Assembly: GCF_040412425.1 (NCBI RefSeq)
Contig: NC_089795.1
Span: 79,409,663-79,473,662 of the forward strand
Direction of reading: 5' to 3'
Origin: Macrobrachium rosenbergii
Taxonomy: Eukaryota; Arthropoda; Malacostraca; Decapoda; Palaemonidae
DNA length: 64,000 bases
The position numbers and the translations under genes are program-made. The notes below the pieces were generated by a model. The model was not told where the DNA came from. It worked only from the letters and a program-made list of their open reading frames with translations, and searched no databases. Positions 9,062 to 20,632 of this stretch are shown one piece after another. Position 1 is the stretch's first letter. Every line of letters begins with the position of its first letter.

Positions 9062-9460
9062 TAAGAAGATCCAGGTCATTGAGGTGCAGATTTGGTAAGG
9101 TTAGGCTAGGTTCAGTTTAGGCTAGGCTAGGTTAGGTTAAGTACCCAACCTCACCTAACCCAACTTAGCTCCTTGAAGAGCAGATAACTATCTTCTGGTT
9201 GATCCCATGAAGCAGGAAGTCCCAGGATATTGAAATGCAGGTTTGGTAAGTTTAAGCTAGAACTAGTTAGGCTAAGCTAAGTTAGGTCAAGTACCCAACC
9301 CAACCTAGCCCCTTGAAAAGCAGGTGACTACCTTCTGGTTGATGCCATGAGACAAGAAGTTCCAGGATATTGAAGTACAGGTCTGGTAAGGTTAGGCTAG
9401 AACTAGTTAGGCTAGGCTAAGTTATGTCAAGTACCCAACCTAACCTCTTGAAATGTAGGT
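9062..9460. repeat. ~145-bp tandem repeat with TTAGG-like stretches
   Basis: Three copies of a unit beginning TTTGGTAAGGTTAGGCTAG are found at ~9091, 9242 and 9382 (spacing ~151 and 140 bp). Each carries AGGTTAGG / AGGCTAGG motifs and then AAGTACCCAACC. Between copies the shared text CTTCTGGTTGATCCCATGA and CCAGGATATTGAA is kept. The GGTTA-type motifs resemble the arthropod telomere repeat TTAGG but are degenerate and are part of a longer unit. Confidence 0.75.
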
Positions 9461-11040
9461 GAATGCCCTTCACTTGATGCTTTGAGGCACGAAGTATCTC
9501 TGGAGGGGAAATGTGTACAACACCCCAAGGAGATAGATGTCGTCTCACCATTAGGCTAAGTCCTCTCACCTCTCTCAGAGAGGATGGGAAGGAATAGCGA
9601 GACCTTTTCAAAGACCAGGACCCCTCTTTCCATCTTCAAGAATCAGGCTTAATCCTTGTGCTAAGAAGAGTATTGCAGAAGAGGACACTGAGGCTGTTGT
9701 ACCAAGGAGTAGGCCTAATTTGTAGATCTATGTAGCTAGAAAATAATTCTGATCGCACAAGGAAAAAACCTCGCACAATCAGTTTTGATTGACTCCTGTT
9801 TTGGAAGCGTTGGACAGTATGGCTCTACAGAACTTCACTGTAAAGGAAACCAACCTGTAGTCGAAAATGAACGGAAATCCGAAGAAACCCGTGCTGATGA
9901 ACTGTAACTACATTGGCACAGGGAGTCGAAGATTAATATTAGCTTAGGAACAATCAAGAGTCAAGGTTTGAATGTGAACAATGAAACAGAGAGATTTCTT
10001 CCTGCCTGTAAAATGTTGAGGTCTCGGGCTAAACACAACTGAAAGACCGTCATTTCACGCAATGAATGCCGTAGGGGCGTGCTAGAATGAATTAATTCAT
10101 TCAGTTGTAGGCATTATTGAAATGGACGTCGGATAGTGTGATGAAAATGACTGATGAAGGTCGTAACGTATGTCGGAAACATCTGGAAGAACGATCCATT
10201 TGTTTGAATTCGTTGGCTGTTTGTTAGGTGATGTGGACGTTTACTGAAAATGGAGGCTGACCACTACCGATGAATAAGGCCCCATCAACTTACGTTATGA
10301 AGGACGTAAAAGTTGGCAGAACAATCCCATTCGCTCGTATGTAGATGGTATGGTAAAATCCGTTGGCCATTACTAGATGATTAAGCTAAAACACATATGT
10401 GAGCGAAAGGCATTAAACAGATGTGCTGTTGATGCACTCGAACATGGGTTGTCGCCTTTCTAGAAGTCACAGAAGTACTATCAATGCTCTTCACTCGACA
10501 GTTTGAGCGAGTCTGTGATCGGACGGGAATCAGTGCTTCAACACTGTATGGCCGTAGGCCATCCCGTTTTCTTCCCAAACCTGAGACAACTTCCACACAC
10601 ACCCCCCCTCAATCATATAAACATGAAAGCAAGGGAAGACCGTTCCAGAAGAGCGACTCCTTTCTGGGAAGAATGATCCCATTGTAGTCAAAACTACATC
10701 CGTGACATTACCAATGTGGAAATGTACGGGAAAGAAGCAGCAGCATGCTAGGCTGCTCTTTTTGATTCTTGGAGAAAGAACCTTTCATTAAGAGATGATT
10801 GGCATACTGCAGCTTCATCGATATGTCACGGACATACCATATTTATACAATGAAAAGACCAAGGCAATTTATAGTGACACATCTTAATTTTGCCTATCCC
10901 TGGTCTCTGGACACATAAATTATGTGGCTGCATTCTTTCCTTTAGAGATCGACCGTCTAAGTAGGAGAGGCTCCAAGCCTACGTCCATAGACAGGGAACA
11001 CAAAAATAGAAAATATGATATCCACAAAAACAACCAAGGA
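9461..11040. other. GC-richer decayed repeat sequence, no gene
   Basis: Contains many CpG steps (CGTAACGTATGTCGG at ~10164, TGTCGGAAACATC) and short frames only. No recognised protein motifs. Probably part of the same repeat-rich island as 6.9-9.5 kb. Confidence 0.4.
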
Positions 11041-11430
11041 GAGTTGTTATCGGTCAAGTTGCACATACATATTCCTTCCAAGCAGACATGGATATGTCAG
11101 GCTGTATATACATATTCCTTCCAAGCCGACACAGATGTGATTCGTTGCACATACGTATAATCCTTCCAAGCAGACATGGATGTGTCATTGCACTTATGTG
11201 TATGTCTGTGTCACACTGCACGTCTTCCAAGCAGACATGGATGTGTCATTCCACATACGTGCATGTCTGTGTCACACTGCATGTATGTATATTTCTCCTT
11301 GGAGAATGTAGTTTGATGGGCATTTGGAAACTGCAGCAACATCATTGCCGACACAGATGTGATTCGCTGCACGTACATACAATCCTTCCAAACAGACACA
11401 GAAATGTCATTGCACATATATAAAAGCCTG
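11041..11430. repeat. ~44-bp minisatellite with unit CCTTCCAAGCAGACATGGAT
   Basis: The core CCTTCCAAGCAGACA recurs at ~11074, 11117, 11162, 11224 and 11384. Spacings are 43, 45, 62 and then a longer interval containing an inserted GTATGTCTGTGTCACACTGCA segment (seen twice, at ~11200 and ~11262). Each unit continues with GATGTGTCATTGCACATACG-like text. The open frames across it are repeat artefacts. Confidence 0.8.
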
Positions 11431-12237
11431 AGTCACACTGCTCCCAAAAGAGCTGCTGGGGAAGAGAAGGCACATGAAGAAGACTGCACTGACGGAAGAT
11501 GAATTAGAAGGTTTGACTTCCACCGCAAATCCAACGATGAAGAAACCCTTGGGGGGTGAAGTAGCTCTTGCCTCTGCGACACACAGCTACAAAGAACTCA
11601 CTCCCGAAAGGAGGAGCAACGTGGTATTCCTTTGAAGCAAAACATGGAGGTGTCATGTTCCACAGATGTCTCATGTTGCACACCCTTAAATCTGCTTACA
11701 AAGTGCAATTGAGGAGAAGTGTATAAATCACAAGTAAAATATAGTTAATGCTAGGCAAGCCGTAATCATATGGAGCAAAGAATGCCTAAGGCAGAAATGA
11801 AAAACTTCAGGTAAATATTACTGTTTTCATATTAACTTTGAAGGAATCAAATGAGTTATGAGATTATACTCAAAAACTGAAATAGCAAGTACAATACTCA
11901 TTAACACAGTGGCAGCAAGCTTGCCACCAGTTGAAAGGCATGAGGATGGTAGTGCACCACCCAACAAAGTGAAGCAAGTGAATGAAAAATATTGAAAGTC
12001 ACATAACAGTAACAGGACAAGATCCTGAGGAGCAGAGCAAAACAACCAGTTTGTAAGAAGTCACATGAAGGAACCACTCCAGCCTTCCTCCCATCTGGGC
12101 CAGTAGAACATGAGTTGGGTATGCACATTGGGTCACTTCAAGTTGGTGTCATTGGAGCTTTTCACACAGTAATGGTATTTTATGATTAATGGGCTTGTAG
12201 AAGAGCATGTTTTATAGGGATTGCATCATACATTGTA
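11431..12237. other. non-coding, nothing recognised
   Basis: A mid-GC stretch to ~11.7 kb, then AT-rich. Minus-strand frames at 11827-12128 have no domain I recognise. Confidence 0.4.
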
Positions 12238-12860
12238 TCAGTGCCTGTAGTTTATGAATTTTACCAGTCCTGTTAGTCCTTTTGTCTTCTGAAAACACTT
12301 GTGCCATGATTTTGTTGACCTTCCTACTGGTCTCCTTTCTACCTCCATGTTGGTAAAATTTTTGGCAAACCACACCTCATCCCTTTTCATTTTATATCCA
12401 AGCCACATGGATTTTTGTGAGATGTTGGTCTGTTTTTTAGCCTTTAAACACATCTCTCTACAACTTTCAGTTATGTAATGTGATCTTCCCACTGCATTCT
12501 GGCCTTGAATTCAAGAATTTTGTAGTGACCTTTTTTCAGAATCTGAATTTTTTTCAGGGCTGATATATTCAGCATAGAGTAAATACAGCCCTTGGACATT
12601 CATCATGAATTTTTGCTCTGTTAAGGGGATACTGTACCTTTATTTACCAGTAGTCTAGCAGCCTCTTTGCACTTTTTCGGTACTGTTGCTGCTATTTCTC
12701 TCTTTGGCCTCTCAATACATGCTCCACTGACAAGTTTGTCACTGAAGTGGCAAATGTTTTACCTCTGCTAAAGCCTAACCTTTCACCACATGTACACTCC
12801 ACTTTCCTCTCTTCCACAATTGCTCCATTTGTTTTTATATGTCAGGAACTGGAAATCATT
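12238..12860 (-). mobile_element. non-LTR retrotransposon (LINE) C-terminal remnant
   Basis: The minus-strand 84-residue frame at 12238-12492 contains MWLGYKMKRDE and then MEVERRPVGRSTKSW. This is the familiar C-terminal pattern of arthropod LINE ORF2 proteins: W-x-GHV-x-R, then GRRP-x-GRP-x-x-SW. Upstream on that strand (to ~12860) similar coding texture continues with stops. No promoter or intact reverse transcriptase is present. Confidence 0.65.
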
Positions 12861-13865
12861 TACTCCAGATATATAATGCAGTCATGGACATCTTGAGACA
12901 TTATCATAACTGTGTAACAGATTGTACTTTCTCCTTTGCTTTCATTCGAGTGAATATACTTTTTTATTTTTTGGCTTCCTTTATATGACCTTTATTTACT
13001 GCAGGAGCAGTGCCATATTTCAGGAAATGCTTTTCTGCTTGCACATTAGCTTAAATCAGCTATTTTTAATGCAGAGAAGTTAAGCAGAAGTCACTGATCT
13101 TACAGATGTTGTAGTTGGACCACTGAGAATTGATCTTTTACTTTAGTTAGTCATAGTGGATCAGAAGTTTAAATGCCAACTGAACCTTTCAGACAGAATT
13201 TCCTTAAGCTACTCTTAGGGTCCTTTGAATGGTGTCTGTAATAGGCTATGCTATTTCCATGTAATTCTTTCCTCACTTCCCTTGCATCCCTCTCCCATGT
13301 TATGTAGTCTTCTGGTAGTATTTTTAATGAAATTCCCATGATGAATGACATTTTTAGGTTTTGAATGGTAGAAGCGACTGCAGGTTAGCTTTGGAATATT
13401 AGCCACGGGTTGTTTAAACATTTTCAGTTCTGTTATTGACTCAGGGATTCATTGGGTTATAGTTGCAAAGAAGTCAATGTCCAAGAGGGAATGATTGTGT
13501 ATATATATGGTTAGTTGTACAGTATTTGAGTTAATTACTAAGATATTATTTGCATGACATCCCTGTATGGAGTTAGGAATTAATATCACATGGATGTACC
13601 TTCATGATAATTACTGAACTACCTGAGGGAACAACAAATATCATGCATATTTTGAATAAATATGTGACCTTGAATGTCATACACTGAAGCTTAAGAGTGA
13701 AAGCAAGATACTCTATAGGGTAACTCTAACCCAGTTTAGTTTGGTATTTTGATTAATTTTCCAGTGATAAAGTAAAATTGGAGGAAGATTAAGTAAGAAG
13801 TCGGGTAGTTGACCTAAACCTCATAATCAGTCAGTCAAGCCAAAGGGAACTGGTGAAAACTATAA
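12861..13865. other. AT-rich non-coding sequence
   Basis: No frame or motif of note. At ~12640 the text TTTATTTACCAGTAGTCTAG resembles 53305-53325, the head region of the SINE-like repeat there. Confidence 0.35.
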
Positions 13866-13935
13866 AAAAAAAGTTTACCTTAGTTTAACCAGACCAGTGA
13901 GCTGATTAACAGCTCTCCTAGGGCTAAGTATTCAA
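13866..13935 (-). repeat. interspersed repeat fragment (same family as 21634-21725)
   Basis: The stretch AGTTTACCTTAGTTTAACC, then ACCAGTGAGCTGATTAACAG and CTCTCCTAGGGCT, is the reverse complement of 21655-21722, with few differences. The strong identity of two copies in one window shows a dispersed family. Confidence 0.75.
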
Positions 13936-14770
13936 GAAAAATTTATCTGCTCATAGAATTTTGAATGCTGGTTCATGGCATTGCCGAAACACTTTCACTT
14001 CCTTCTACATGAAGTATATCGCCCATTGGTCCTTGGACACTTTTTCCTTGGGTCCAGTGGTGGCTGTTCAACAAGTTGTGTAGCTCATCCCATTCCCCTG
14101 GCAGGACAGTTTGTATCTAGCCTAAGATGATGGAATGAAAGTGAAATGAATGAGGTGACTGGTCTCTTTTCATTTCTCCTTACTGTCTTCTTTACCTACG
14201 GGCAATATGAAGATTTTTCAATCATGAGCTGGAATGGGCATGATACAGGTGAGTACAGTGGCCATGCTGTTGTAGTAATTATTAATAAATGAAGTTACCT
14301 TTCATTAGTAGAAAATTCCTTTCTTTAGGAAGGAGAGAGAGGGATAATAACAAACCTACGTAGGTGGCTACATTGGTTTGGTATTTGAACAGATAGCTCT
14401 TCATCTTCCATTTATGCAATGAACTTTGGCATTGTATTGAAACCCAGAAGACTGAACCTAAGTTATACACATATCTAAGTTCAGAGGTGTAGGTCTTCTT
14501 TCTTAGTTATCTCTTATCCAAGGAGAATAACCAGGTGTGGCAAACCTCCAGTCAGTTAATGATATCTCCCACCAAGCGTAATCCTAGAACAAATCACATA
14601 TTTTTAACATTTAAGGCCCACCCCTCTGCCAGTTTAACCAGGGTTGGAAGAATAACCGAGACATCACGAGTCCCAGCTTGGGTTGGTGGCTGTCCCACCT
14701 AACTCGTGACGGGACAGATGTCACCAGTTCCTTGCATATTGAATACAAATTATCTTAAAAATTTGTGATT
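13936..14770. other. non-coding, probable repeat remnants
   Basis: Short GC-richer blocks at 14000-14110 and 14610-14720 resemble dispersed repeat debris. No coding frame is supported. Confidence 0.35.
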
Positions 14771-14853
14771 TTTGGAAGCTTGAATTTCAAGTCAATGGCC
14801 CCTGTGCGCTTGGCCCATATGAATAGGGTTCATCTTTGAATAATAATAATTCA
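14771..14853 (+). repeat. SINE-like 3' end with AAT repeat tail
   Basis: GAATTTCAAGTCAATGGCCC, then CTGTGCGCTTGGCCCATATG, AATAGGGTTCATCTTTG and an (AATAAT) tail. The reverse complement of 53085-53150 carries nearly the same text and also ends in a TAA-type repeat, so this is the 3' end of a retroposed family. Confidence 0.75.
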
Positions 14854-15830
14854 CTGTTGTCATGAGTAACTCAGTAAGAAACTCAAATTGTTTTATAAGC
14901 GTAGAATCTAATTTAGAGATATAAGGTTTTTCTTGTGATACTTTTATATTCATGAGCCTTTTGCCTGTTTTTGTTTTATTGCTAAATATGATACCAATAT
15001 AATAAAGTTTAGTTGTGTGAAAAAAAATATTCTGGTTTTTACATGCCAATTACAGTAATAAATTTATATCTAAAACCCATGTATGTAAGTTTATTAATCT
15101 TGAATTGATCTTTTCTGTGATTTCTATTTTGCGTCTTCTTTTATTAACTCAATCTTCATAATATTTCCAGATAGGGAGTGCATGAATTAGCCCATTTCAC
15201 TGTCCATAAGACAGTTCCCACTTATTAAAGTCTGGTCTCCCATAAGCAGTATTAATTGTTCATCCTTTCATATTCAGCTGTTAAAATGTCCAGATTATTG
15301 TACTGTACTGGGACCATTACCGAGGGTAAAATCAAAGTTTTAGTATATTCTAATTTTTCAGTTTTCATGATCCTAGGTAAAGACATTTCTTTCATGTTCT
15401 TATCTCCCTGTTCCCTGTTGCACATTGTTCTCATAGATGGGACATTCTTTCAGTTCCCTTTCTGAAAGAATTGAATTAAGGATATTTTGTGTAATCAGTG
15501 ATACCACTCTCTTCCCTTCTGTATGCCCTCGACGTGGCCTTGCCCCCGTTTCAGATATTCTTGTAGTTAGGATGGTTTTCTCAGTTTAAATGTATTGTAT
15601 ATTTCAATATAAATTTATGCTTAATATCAATATGGATTTTCCATTGATTCGCTGAATCATGTGATTATGAGATTTTTATAAATTCTGTTTGTGATAGGAT
15701 TGAATCAGAGGCACTTTATCTAATCACTAATTGTACCAGCTTCTCTTTTTATGCCCTTCATATACCTCATTTCACCTGCCAATTTATTTCAGTAGGGCCC
15801 TTTACACTTTTTATTTCTTTTTTTCTGCAG
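14854..15830. other. AT-rich non-coding sequence
   Basis: Only short frames; the overlapping frames at 15252-15465 on both strands have no recognisable content. Confidence 0.4.
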
Positions 15831-17560
15831 GGACTCACACCTGTTGCAGACTTGGATGTTTGCCATATCTCACTTTTGAGACCTGTAATTTGTTGGTCAA
15901 CCAGTGATTTGGCTATAGCCAGAGGAAGGCCTTCTGGTCCAGACATTCTATGAGTGTTGCTGTGGATATCTCCTCATCTTGTCTCTTGAGTATTAACTTT
16001 CTAGCTCTAATGAAATGTTAATTTTTTATGGTTTTGGTGAAGGAACTTTAGTTGCCTGATGAGGTTTTTGTATGGTCCTACCATCTTGCTCACATTTTTG
16101 CTCTTGCTTGATAATCCACCTTTTTTGCATCCAAGCTGGCTATAACTGAATGCTTTCTCCTTGTGCTGCCTGCTGTTTTCAACTGGTGTGAGTTGGTGTT
16201 AGGTGGTATCTGCTTTTTGCTGTCAGAAGTAGCTAGTCATCGAAAGATGGCTTTTGCTTGAATGTGTATTTATATTTTAAATCTGTATGGTTGGCTACCT
16301 CCTAAGCAACATAGTCATGGAGAATAAGGACATGGCTGTGAGGTATCTTTTAGACCTCTTGGCTTTTGTGAATGCCAAATATTTGTAACTCTCCCTTCCT
16401 TTGTATTGATTTCTGTTCTTGGAGAGTTTAGTCAGAGTTCACAGAGACGCTCACCCTGTTTGCAGCTGGGACAGAGATCTTCATCATCGGTACTCTTCTC
16501 CATCATAGCTGCAATTGAGGCTGGGAATATTTAATTGAGCCAGCCAATGACCTTTAGTATATGCCCTCTAGGAGGCTCTGTCCATATACCTTAAATGGAC
16601 TGACTTCAGCACAAAAAAATGAGATTAGTGCTTCCTTTTTGACATTTCTTCAACTGGTATGTGCTGTCTCCAGAAATTCTGAAAGTTGTGGCAGGAGATA
16701 AGAATACAACTTGGGTTCTTGTTGTCATAAGTAGTTACCATCATCCTTTTATGGAGACAGAACCCCTCTTGGTAGGGGATCTGCTGGTGTCCCTCTGTTA
16801 GAGGTTCAGATGTGCACAAAAACATCAAGTCAAAGTTTGGGTGTACTTACAGGGCCACCAGATAACTTGATCATGGATGCTGTGTGACAGAGGGCAGCCA
16901 GTCAACATTTAGATTGCAAGGTATTGTCAGACCAATTAAAAGAAAGTCTACATGTGTTGTCAAGAGAGGAATGTTGATTCAGTCAACTCGCCAATTCCTT
17001 AGTTGCAGAATTTTATATCTTCCTTTGTTTTCTCAGGAAACTGTCTGTCTCCTGCAGGGATGAAAGGCTGCATTTTCATAAGTACTCAAACTTCATAGGC
17101 TGATTAAGGGTTCTTGAGTAGATTTGAAGAAGCTTACAGCTTCTTAAGTCTGCCTTCTTTTTACTGGAAATTGCATTTTTTGAAGTGGGCTAGCAAGCTA
17201 TCATTCTCCAGGAAAGTTTCTCAGGCTAGAAGATGGTTATTAGTTGAACTTGTCATTTACTTCAGACTTTGTAGAGAATACCCTAACAACTTGTAGACAG
17301 GACTGTGCCACAGCACCCTTCACCATCTCTTGTTTTCAATCACTGAAAATGCAGAGGACATTTTGCTTTGTCCAGTAAATTATATTAGGTTCTATTCATA
17401 AAGAATTGTTTAGACCTCAGGGACAACACCTGTAGATGCTTTCTCTCCACAGGCCTAAATCGAGATAAGACACTAAGAACAGAGTCTGTTGCTGGCTGAA
17501 ACAGGCAATCATGAAAACTTTAGTGGTGTGAGGCTTATGGTGAAGATGGCAGGTATATCC
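15831..17560. other. unassigned decayed element
   Basis: GC is higher than in the flanks and the texture is coding-like, but all frames are broken. GGACTGTGCCACAGCACCCTTCACCATCT (17303-17331) resembles 63275-63311 (GGACTGTCAGGACTGC, CAGTGTACCCTTCACCGTCT), so both belong to one dispersed family. I cannot assign the class. Confidence 0.4.
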
Positions 17561-18042
17561 TTGCCAGAATTCTTGGATAGGGTATACAGTATACAATACC
17601 AGTGGTAGTTTTAGATTTATTTCAGAAGCTGATCTTTTATAGATTTAATTCATCTTTCTTATAATTTTTTAATGTTTTAAATTGGTTTGTTCTTATCAGT
17701 ATTGATGATGTTTGATGTGTCAATGACAAAATCTTAGGGCAATAAATCTGTCTTTCTTAAATGCTCTGGGATGTTCTGCTTCTCAGCGTGAAGAGCAATT
17801 CAGGCGTGTACTGTGCATAACTAATGGGGTTGTGATGAAACAAGCTATGTTTTTTTAACACAAAACAAGTATTAATACATACCCCTTTGATTCTCTTTGT
17901 TTAACTTACAGCGTACACAAAAAATTAATGGGCAGTTTGATAAGATATTGAAATTGTTCTAGTGTTTTGAATGCTGAAAGGCAGCTTTTTTTTTGTGAGT
18001 TGTGATTTACATCTAAAAGAATATTCCCATTTTCCATTTCAG

Positions 18043-18207
18043 ACTGATGTAGAGGCAAGGTCTTGTGTGGTGACAGTAAAGCATGGGAGCCACATAATCT
18101 ACTTGGCTATCAACTTTCCAAATAATTATCCTCAACAGGCATGTCCCAACTTCCGATTCAATTTTGGTACCACTCTTGATTACACTACAAAGGGTGAATT
18201 AATGAAG
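18043..18207 (+). CDS. WDR59: WDR59 exon: RWD domain, first half (partial gene)
   Basis: 55 codons, phase 0, bordered by TTTCCATTTCAG and GTATGA. The peptide starts TDVEARSCVVTV and continues with NFPNNYPQQACPNFRF, which is the RWD-domain core of WDR59: a conserved ARSC-like strand, then FP-x-x-YP and a P-x-F-x-F segment. WDR59 is a GATOR2 subunit (with WDR24, MIOS, SEH1 and SEC13) that counters GATOR1 and promotes mTORC1 activity at the lysosome. The seven-bladed WD40 propeller that precedes the RWD in the family is not in the 11.8 kb upstream, so earlier exons probably lie beyond the left edge. Confidence 0.95.
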
Positions 18208-18493
18208 GTATGAGTCGGGTTTCTGAGTTCAGTTCATGTAATAAATTTTTATTTTTTCCATGATGCCTGATTTTTTTGAGAGATTACATCATCAGTAACC
18301 ATAAGACTAAATTTTTTTACATTAAAGTTGTTGTCTGGAAGTTTGAGAGCTTGATATACTTTTAAAAATGTGAAGTTATTTTGGGGGTATGGTAAACTTT
18401 CTTTTGTGTCTCATATTGCAACAGCAATTTCATTTCAGAATTTTATCTTTTAATTACAAGTACTCTTTCCTAATTTCTGACTTCATAATGATT

Positions 18494-18494
<1 letters not shown>

Positions 18495-18553
<59 letters not shown>
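18495..18553. repeat. (CT)n microsatellite in a WDR59 intron
   Basis: About 59 bp of uninterrupted CT. The (SL)n-type open frame across it is an artefact of the repeat. Confidence 0.95.
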
Positions 18554-18557
<4 letters not shown>

Positions 18558-18948
18558 GTAGTAGGTCAAATGATTAAGTGTGGTATAGCTGTTAGAAATA
18601 TATAAATGAGGTGAGTATTCTACTTCTTCTGTTCCTTTGGATTTGTTTGTATGACTTATGTGAGGTCTGTGCATATTATGTTCACAATGCGAAAGCTATA
18701 ACACCTGAAAGTCAGACCTGCTTGATTTGTTACAGTACGTACTTTAGTCGATTACTTTTAGCATGAGAAATGGCTTTTACAAGAAGCTGTAAACTGTGTT
18801 TGATGTGCGTATACTGTGCATTAGTGTAAAAGTATTTTTTCCAAAGAAAGGCCATAATATTTTTTGTGCAACTGTATCTTCAATCATATTACATTATATG
18901 ATTATTTTAAACTGATGAACTGCACAAAATTTCTACTGTGTGTTTCAG

Positions 18949-19044
18949 GTTTTGAAGACCACGGCTTTACAGTACCAGCGAAAACGAAAGGGGTGTCTTG
19001 AACCAATAATTAGGGTTTTTGTCATGCAGTTGAATGTCTTATTG
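18949..19044 (+). CDS. WDR59: WDR59 exon: RWD domain, second half
   Basis: 32 codons, phase 0 at both ends, between TGTGTTTCAG and GTAAGG. The peptide starts VLKTTALQYQRKRKGCLEP. The family equivalent is the helix ending in K-x-x-R/K-G-x-x-CLEP, which closes the RWD fold. It joins the previous exon in frame. Confidence 0.95.
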
Positions 19045-19562
19045 GTAAGGTTATGAATATAATTTTTTTGTTGGAAAAGACAAAGTTAATCCATGCAGTG
19101 TTTATGAAAACTTACTTTTGAGGATTTTGGGAAAACATAATTTGCTATATTACTTCTCAGAATTCAGTTCAGATGAAGGGCCTTATGTTCAGTGTGCTTT
19201 GGTGTAGAAGAAGAAAATATAAGAAAGATTGATTCTTGAAAGTGAGTGCATTAGCAAAGTAGATATGAATTATATTTACTAATTTTAAAAGAGTCCATAG
19301 TTCTTTTAGAGTTATTAAAATTAGAAAATCATTTACAAGAGAACTGAGAAAAGAAATCCAAGATCTGGATTTGCAACCAACCCAAGAAAACATCTTGACT
19401 TTGGTGTCTCCTGCAGTATTTACCAAGGCAAAGAATGTTAAAATCTTTAGTATGTTCGGAGTATTTACAATACCTGTATTTAATTATGAATCAGTATGGT
19501 AGCAGAATAAGCAAAATTTGTTAACATGAGAATTGATGCTTACTGAATGTTATTTGCTTCAG

Positions 19563-19674
19563 GGTGATGAAAGACAAGGCATACAACTTGGATATCCAAA
19601 CCAAGTATATGGCAGTTACCAAGATCATAGTGTCCCTTTTCCTCGTACCTCAGGAGCCAAGTTTTGTAGTGCGG
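19563..19674 (+). CDS. WDR59: WDR59 exon: linker with YGSYQD / PFPRTSGA motif
   Basis: 37 codons plus 1 nt between TTGCTTCAG and GTGAGT. The segment YGSYQDHSVPFPRTSGAKFC is the most diagnostic part: vertebrate WDR59 has the same YGSYQD and PFPRTSGA-R/K-FC blocks directly after its RWD domain. The split Gly codon is completed by the next exon. Confidence 0.97.
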
Positions 19675-20031
19675 GTGAGTGAGTTAACAGAATGCCATAC
19701 CGTGGGATTGAGATATTTTCATTAGTATAAAGGATATATCTTGCTAAGATAATTACTACAAAGGATTTATGCTGCAAAGATCATTGTAGTAGTTTTAAAA
19801 ATGTGAGATGATGTTTTGTAAGGTTTATTTGTATATTACAGATTTTTTGTGTAACGGATAATTTTGATAAAAATTGATATGATGAGCCTTGATAATGACT
19901 TCTTTAATTAGCTTTTCAGTATTCTTGAAGGGTCTTAGTATTTCCATAAATCTGAGGAATGTGACTGGTAGATGGGATATATTATGTAATCATGTTTGAG
20001 CTTTTAGTGAGGTTTTGCATCATTTTTCCAG

Positions 20032-20264
20032 GAATCTTGGTGTGCTTTGCTCGACCCACTTTCATGAAGAAGGGTTCTAATCGAACTGAGCCTTCTACTC
20101 CCCGATCCTTGTCAGCTCTAGGTGCATATATCACCAATTTCATGCCACAGATGTCAACTACGGTTCCTACTTCTCCCAAATATAATTATATGTTCCCTGG
20201 TGTTGGTCATAGTCCATCAGGAGAGCAGAATATTTCAATTTCCAACTATTACTACCAAGATACG
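20032..20264 (+). CDS. WDR59: WDR59 exon: post-RWD region
   Basis: Starts with the last 2 nt of a Gly codon after TTTTTCCAG; ends ACG before GTAATA. Encodes GILVCFARPTFMKKG, then TEPSTPRSLSALGAY and ISISNYYYQDT. These correspond to the family blocks LV-x-F-x-RP, TEP-TPRSLSAL-x-AY and SIS-x-x-YY. An extra in-frame extension past the donor runs only to 20435 and looks like intron read-through. Confidence 0.96.
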
Positions 20265-20507
20265 GTAATACATTTAAATTTCTTATATCAGGTGTTTTTG
20301 TTTTACATTTCCCCTTGGAATTATTTTGGAAAAAAGGAGAATTTGTTTCTATTAGATGAAAACGTATGTAATATTTGGAAACAAATGTTTTTGTGTGTAG
20401 TGCTTTTACTTCAAGTAAAGATTGGATTAGATTGACAAAAGTATTGACAGTGTTGATATGTATAACATTTGATTTAAAATTTGTAGATGTGTTTTAATTT
20501 ATTTCAG

Positions 20508-20632
20508 CGAATGAAAAGTAGGCGAAGCAAAAATGAAGATGAAAACAGTCGTTCTTTTAAGGCTGGGAGTGTCATGATTTATGATGTAAAATCCCTGATG
20601 CCTTTCTCCAGGGAACTTGGTGCTGCCTATGT
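20508..20632 (+). CDS. WDR59: WDR59 exon: basic stretch and start of the C-terminal helical region
   Basis: 41 codons plus 2 nt between TTTATTTCAG and GTAAGT. Begins RMKSRRSKNEDENSR and then AGSVMIYDVKSLMPFSREL. The family has K-SRR-x-KS followed by AGKV-x-I-x-D-x-x-x-LLP. The interrupted Val codon is completed by the next exon. Confidence 0.95.

Noticed and set aside
18389..18577. Frame with (SL)n
   Set aside because: Translation of the (CT)n microsatellite.
19992..20435. 147-codon frame as an independent gene
   Set aside because: It is a WDR59 exon (20032-20264) with intron read-through at both ends.
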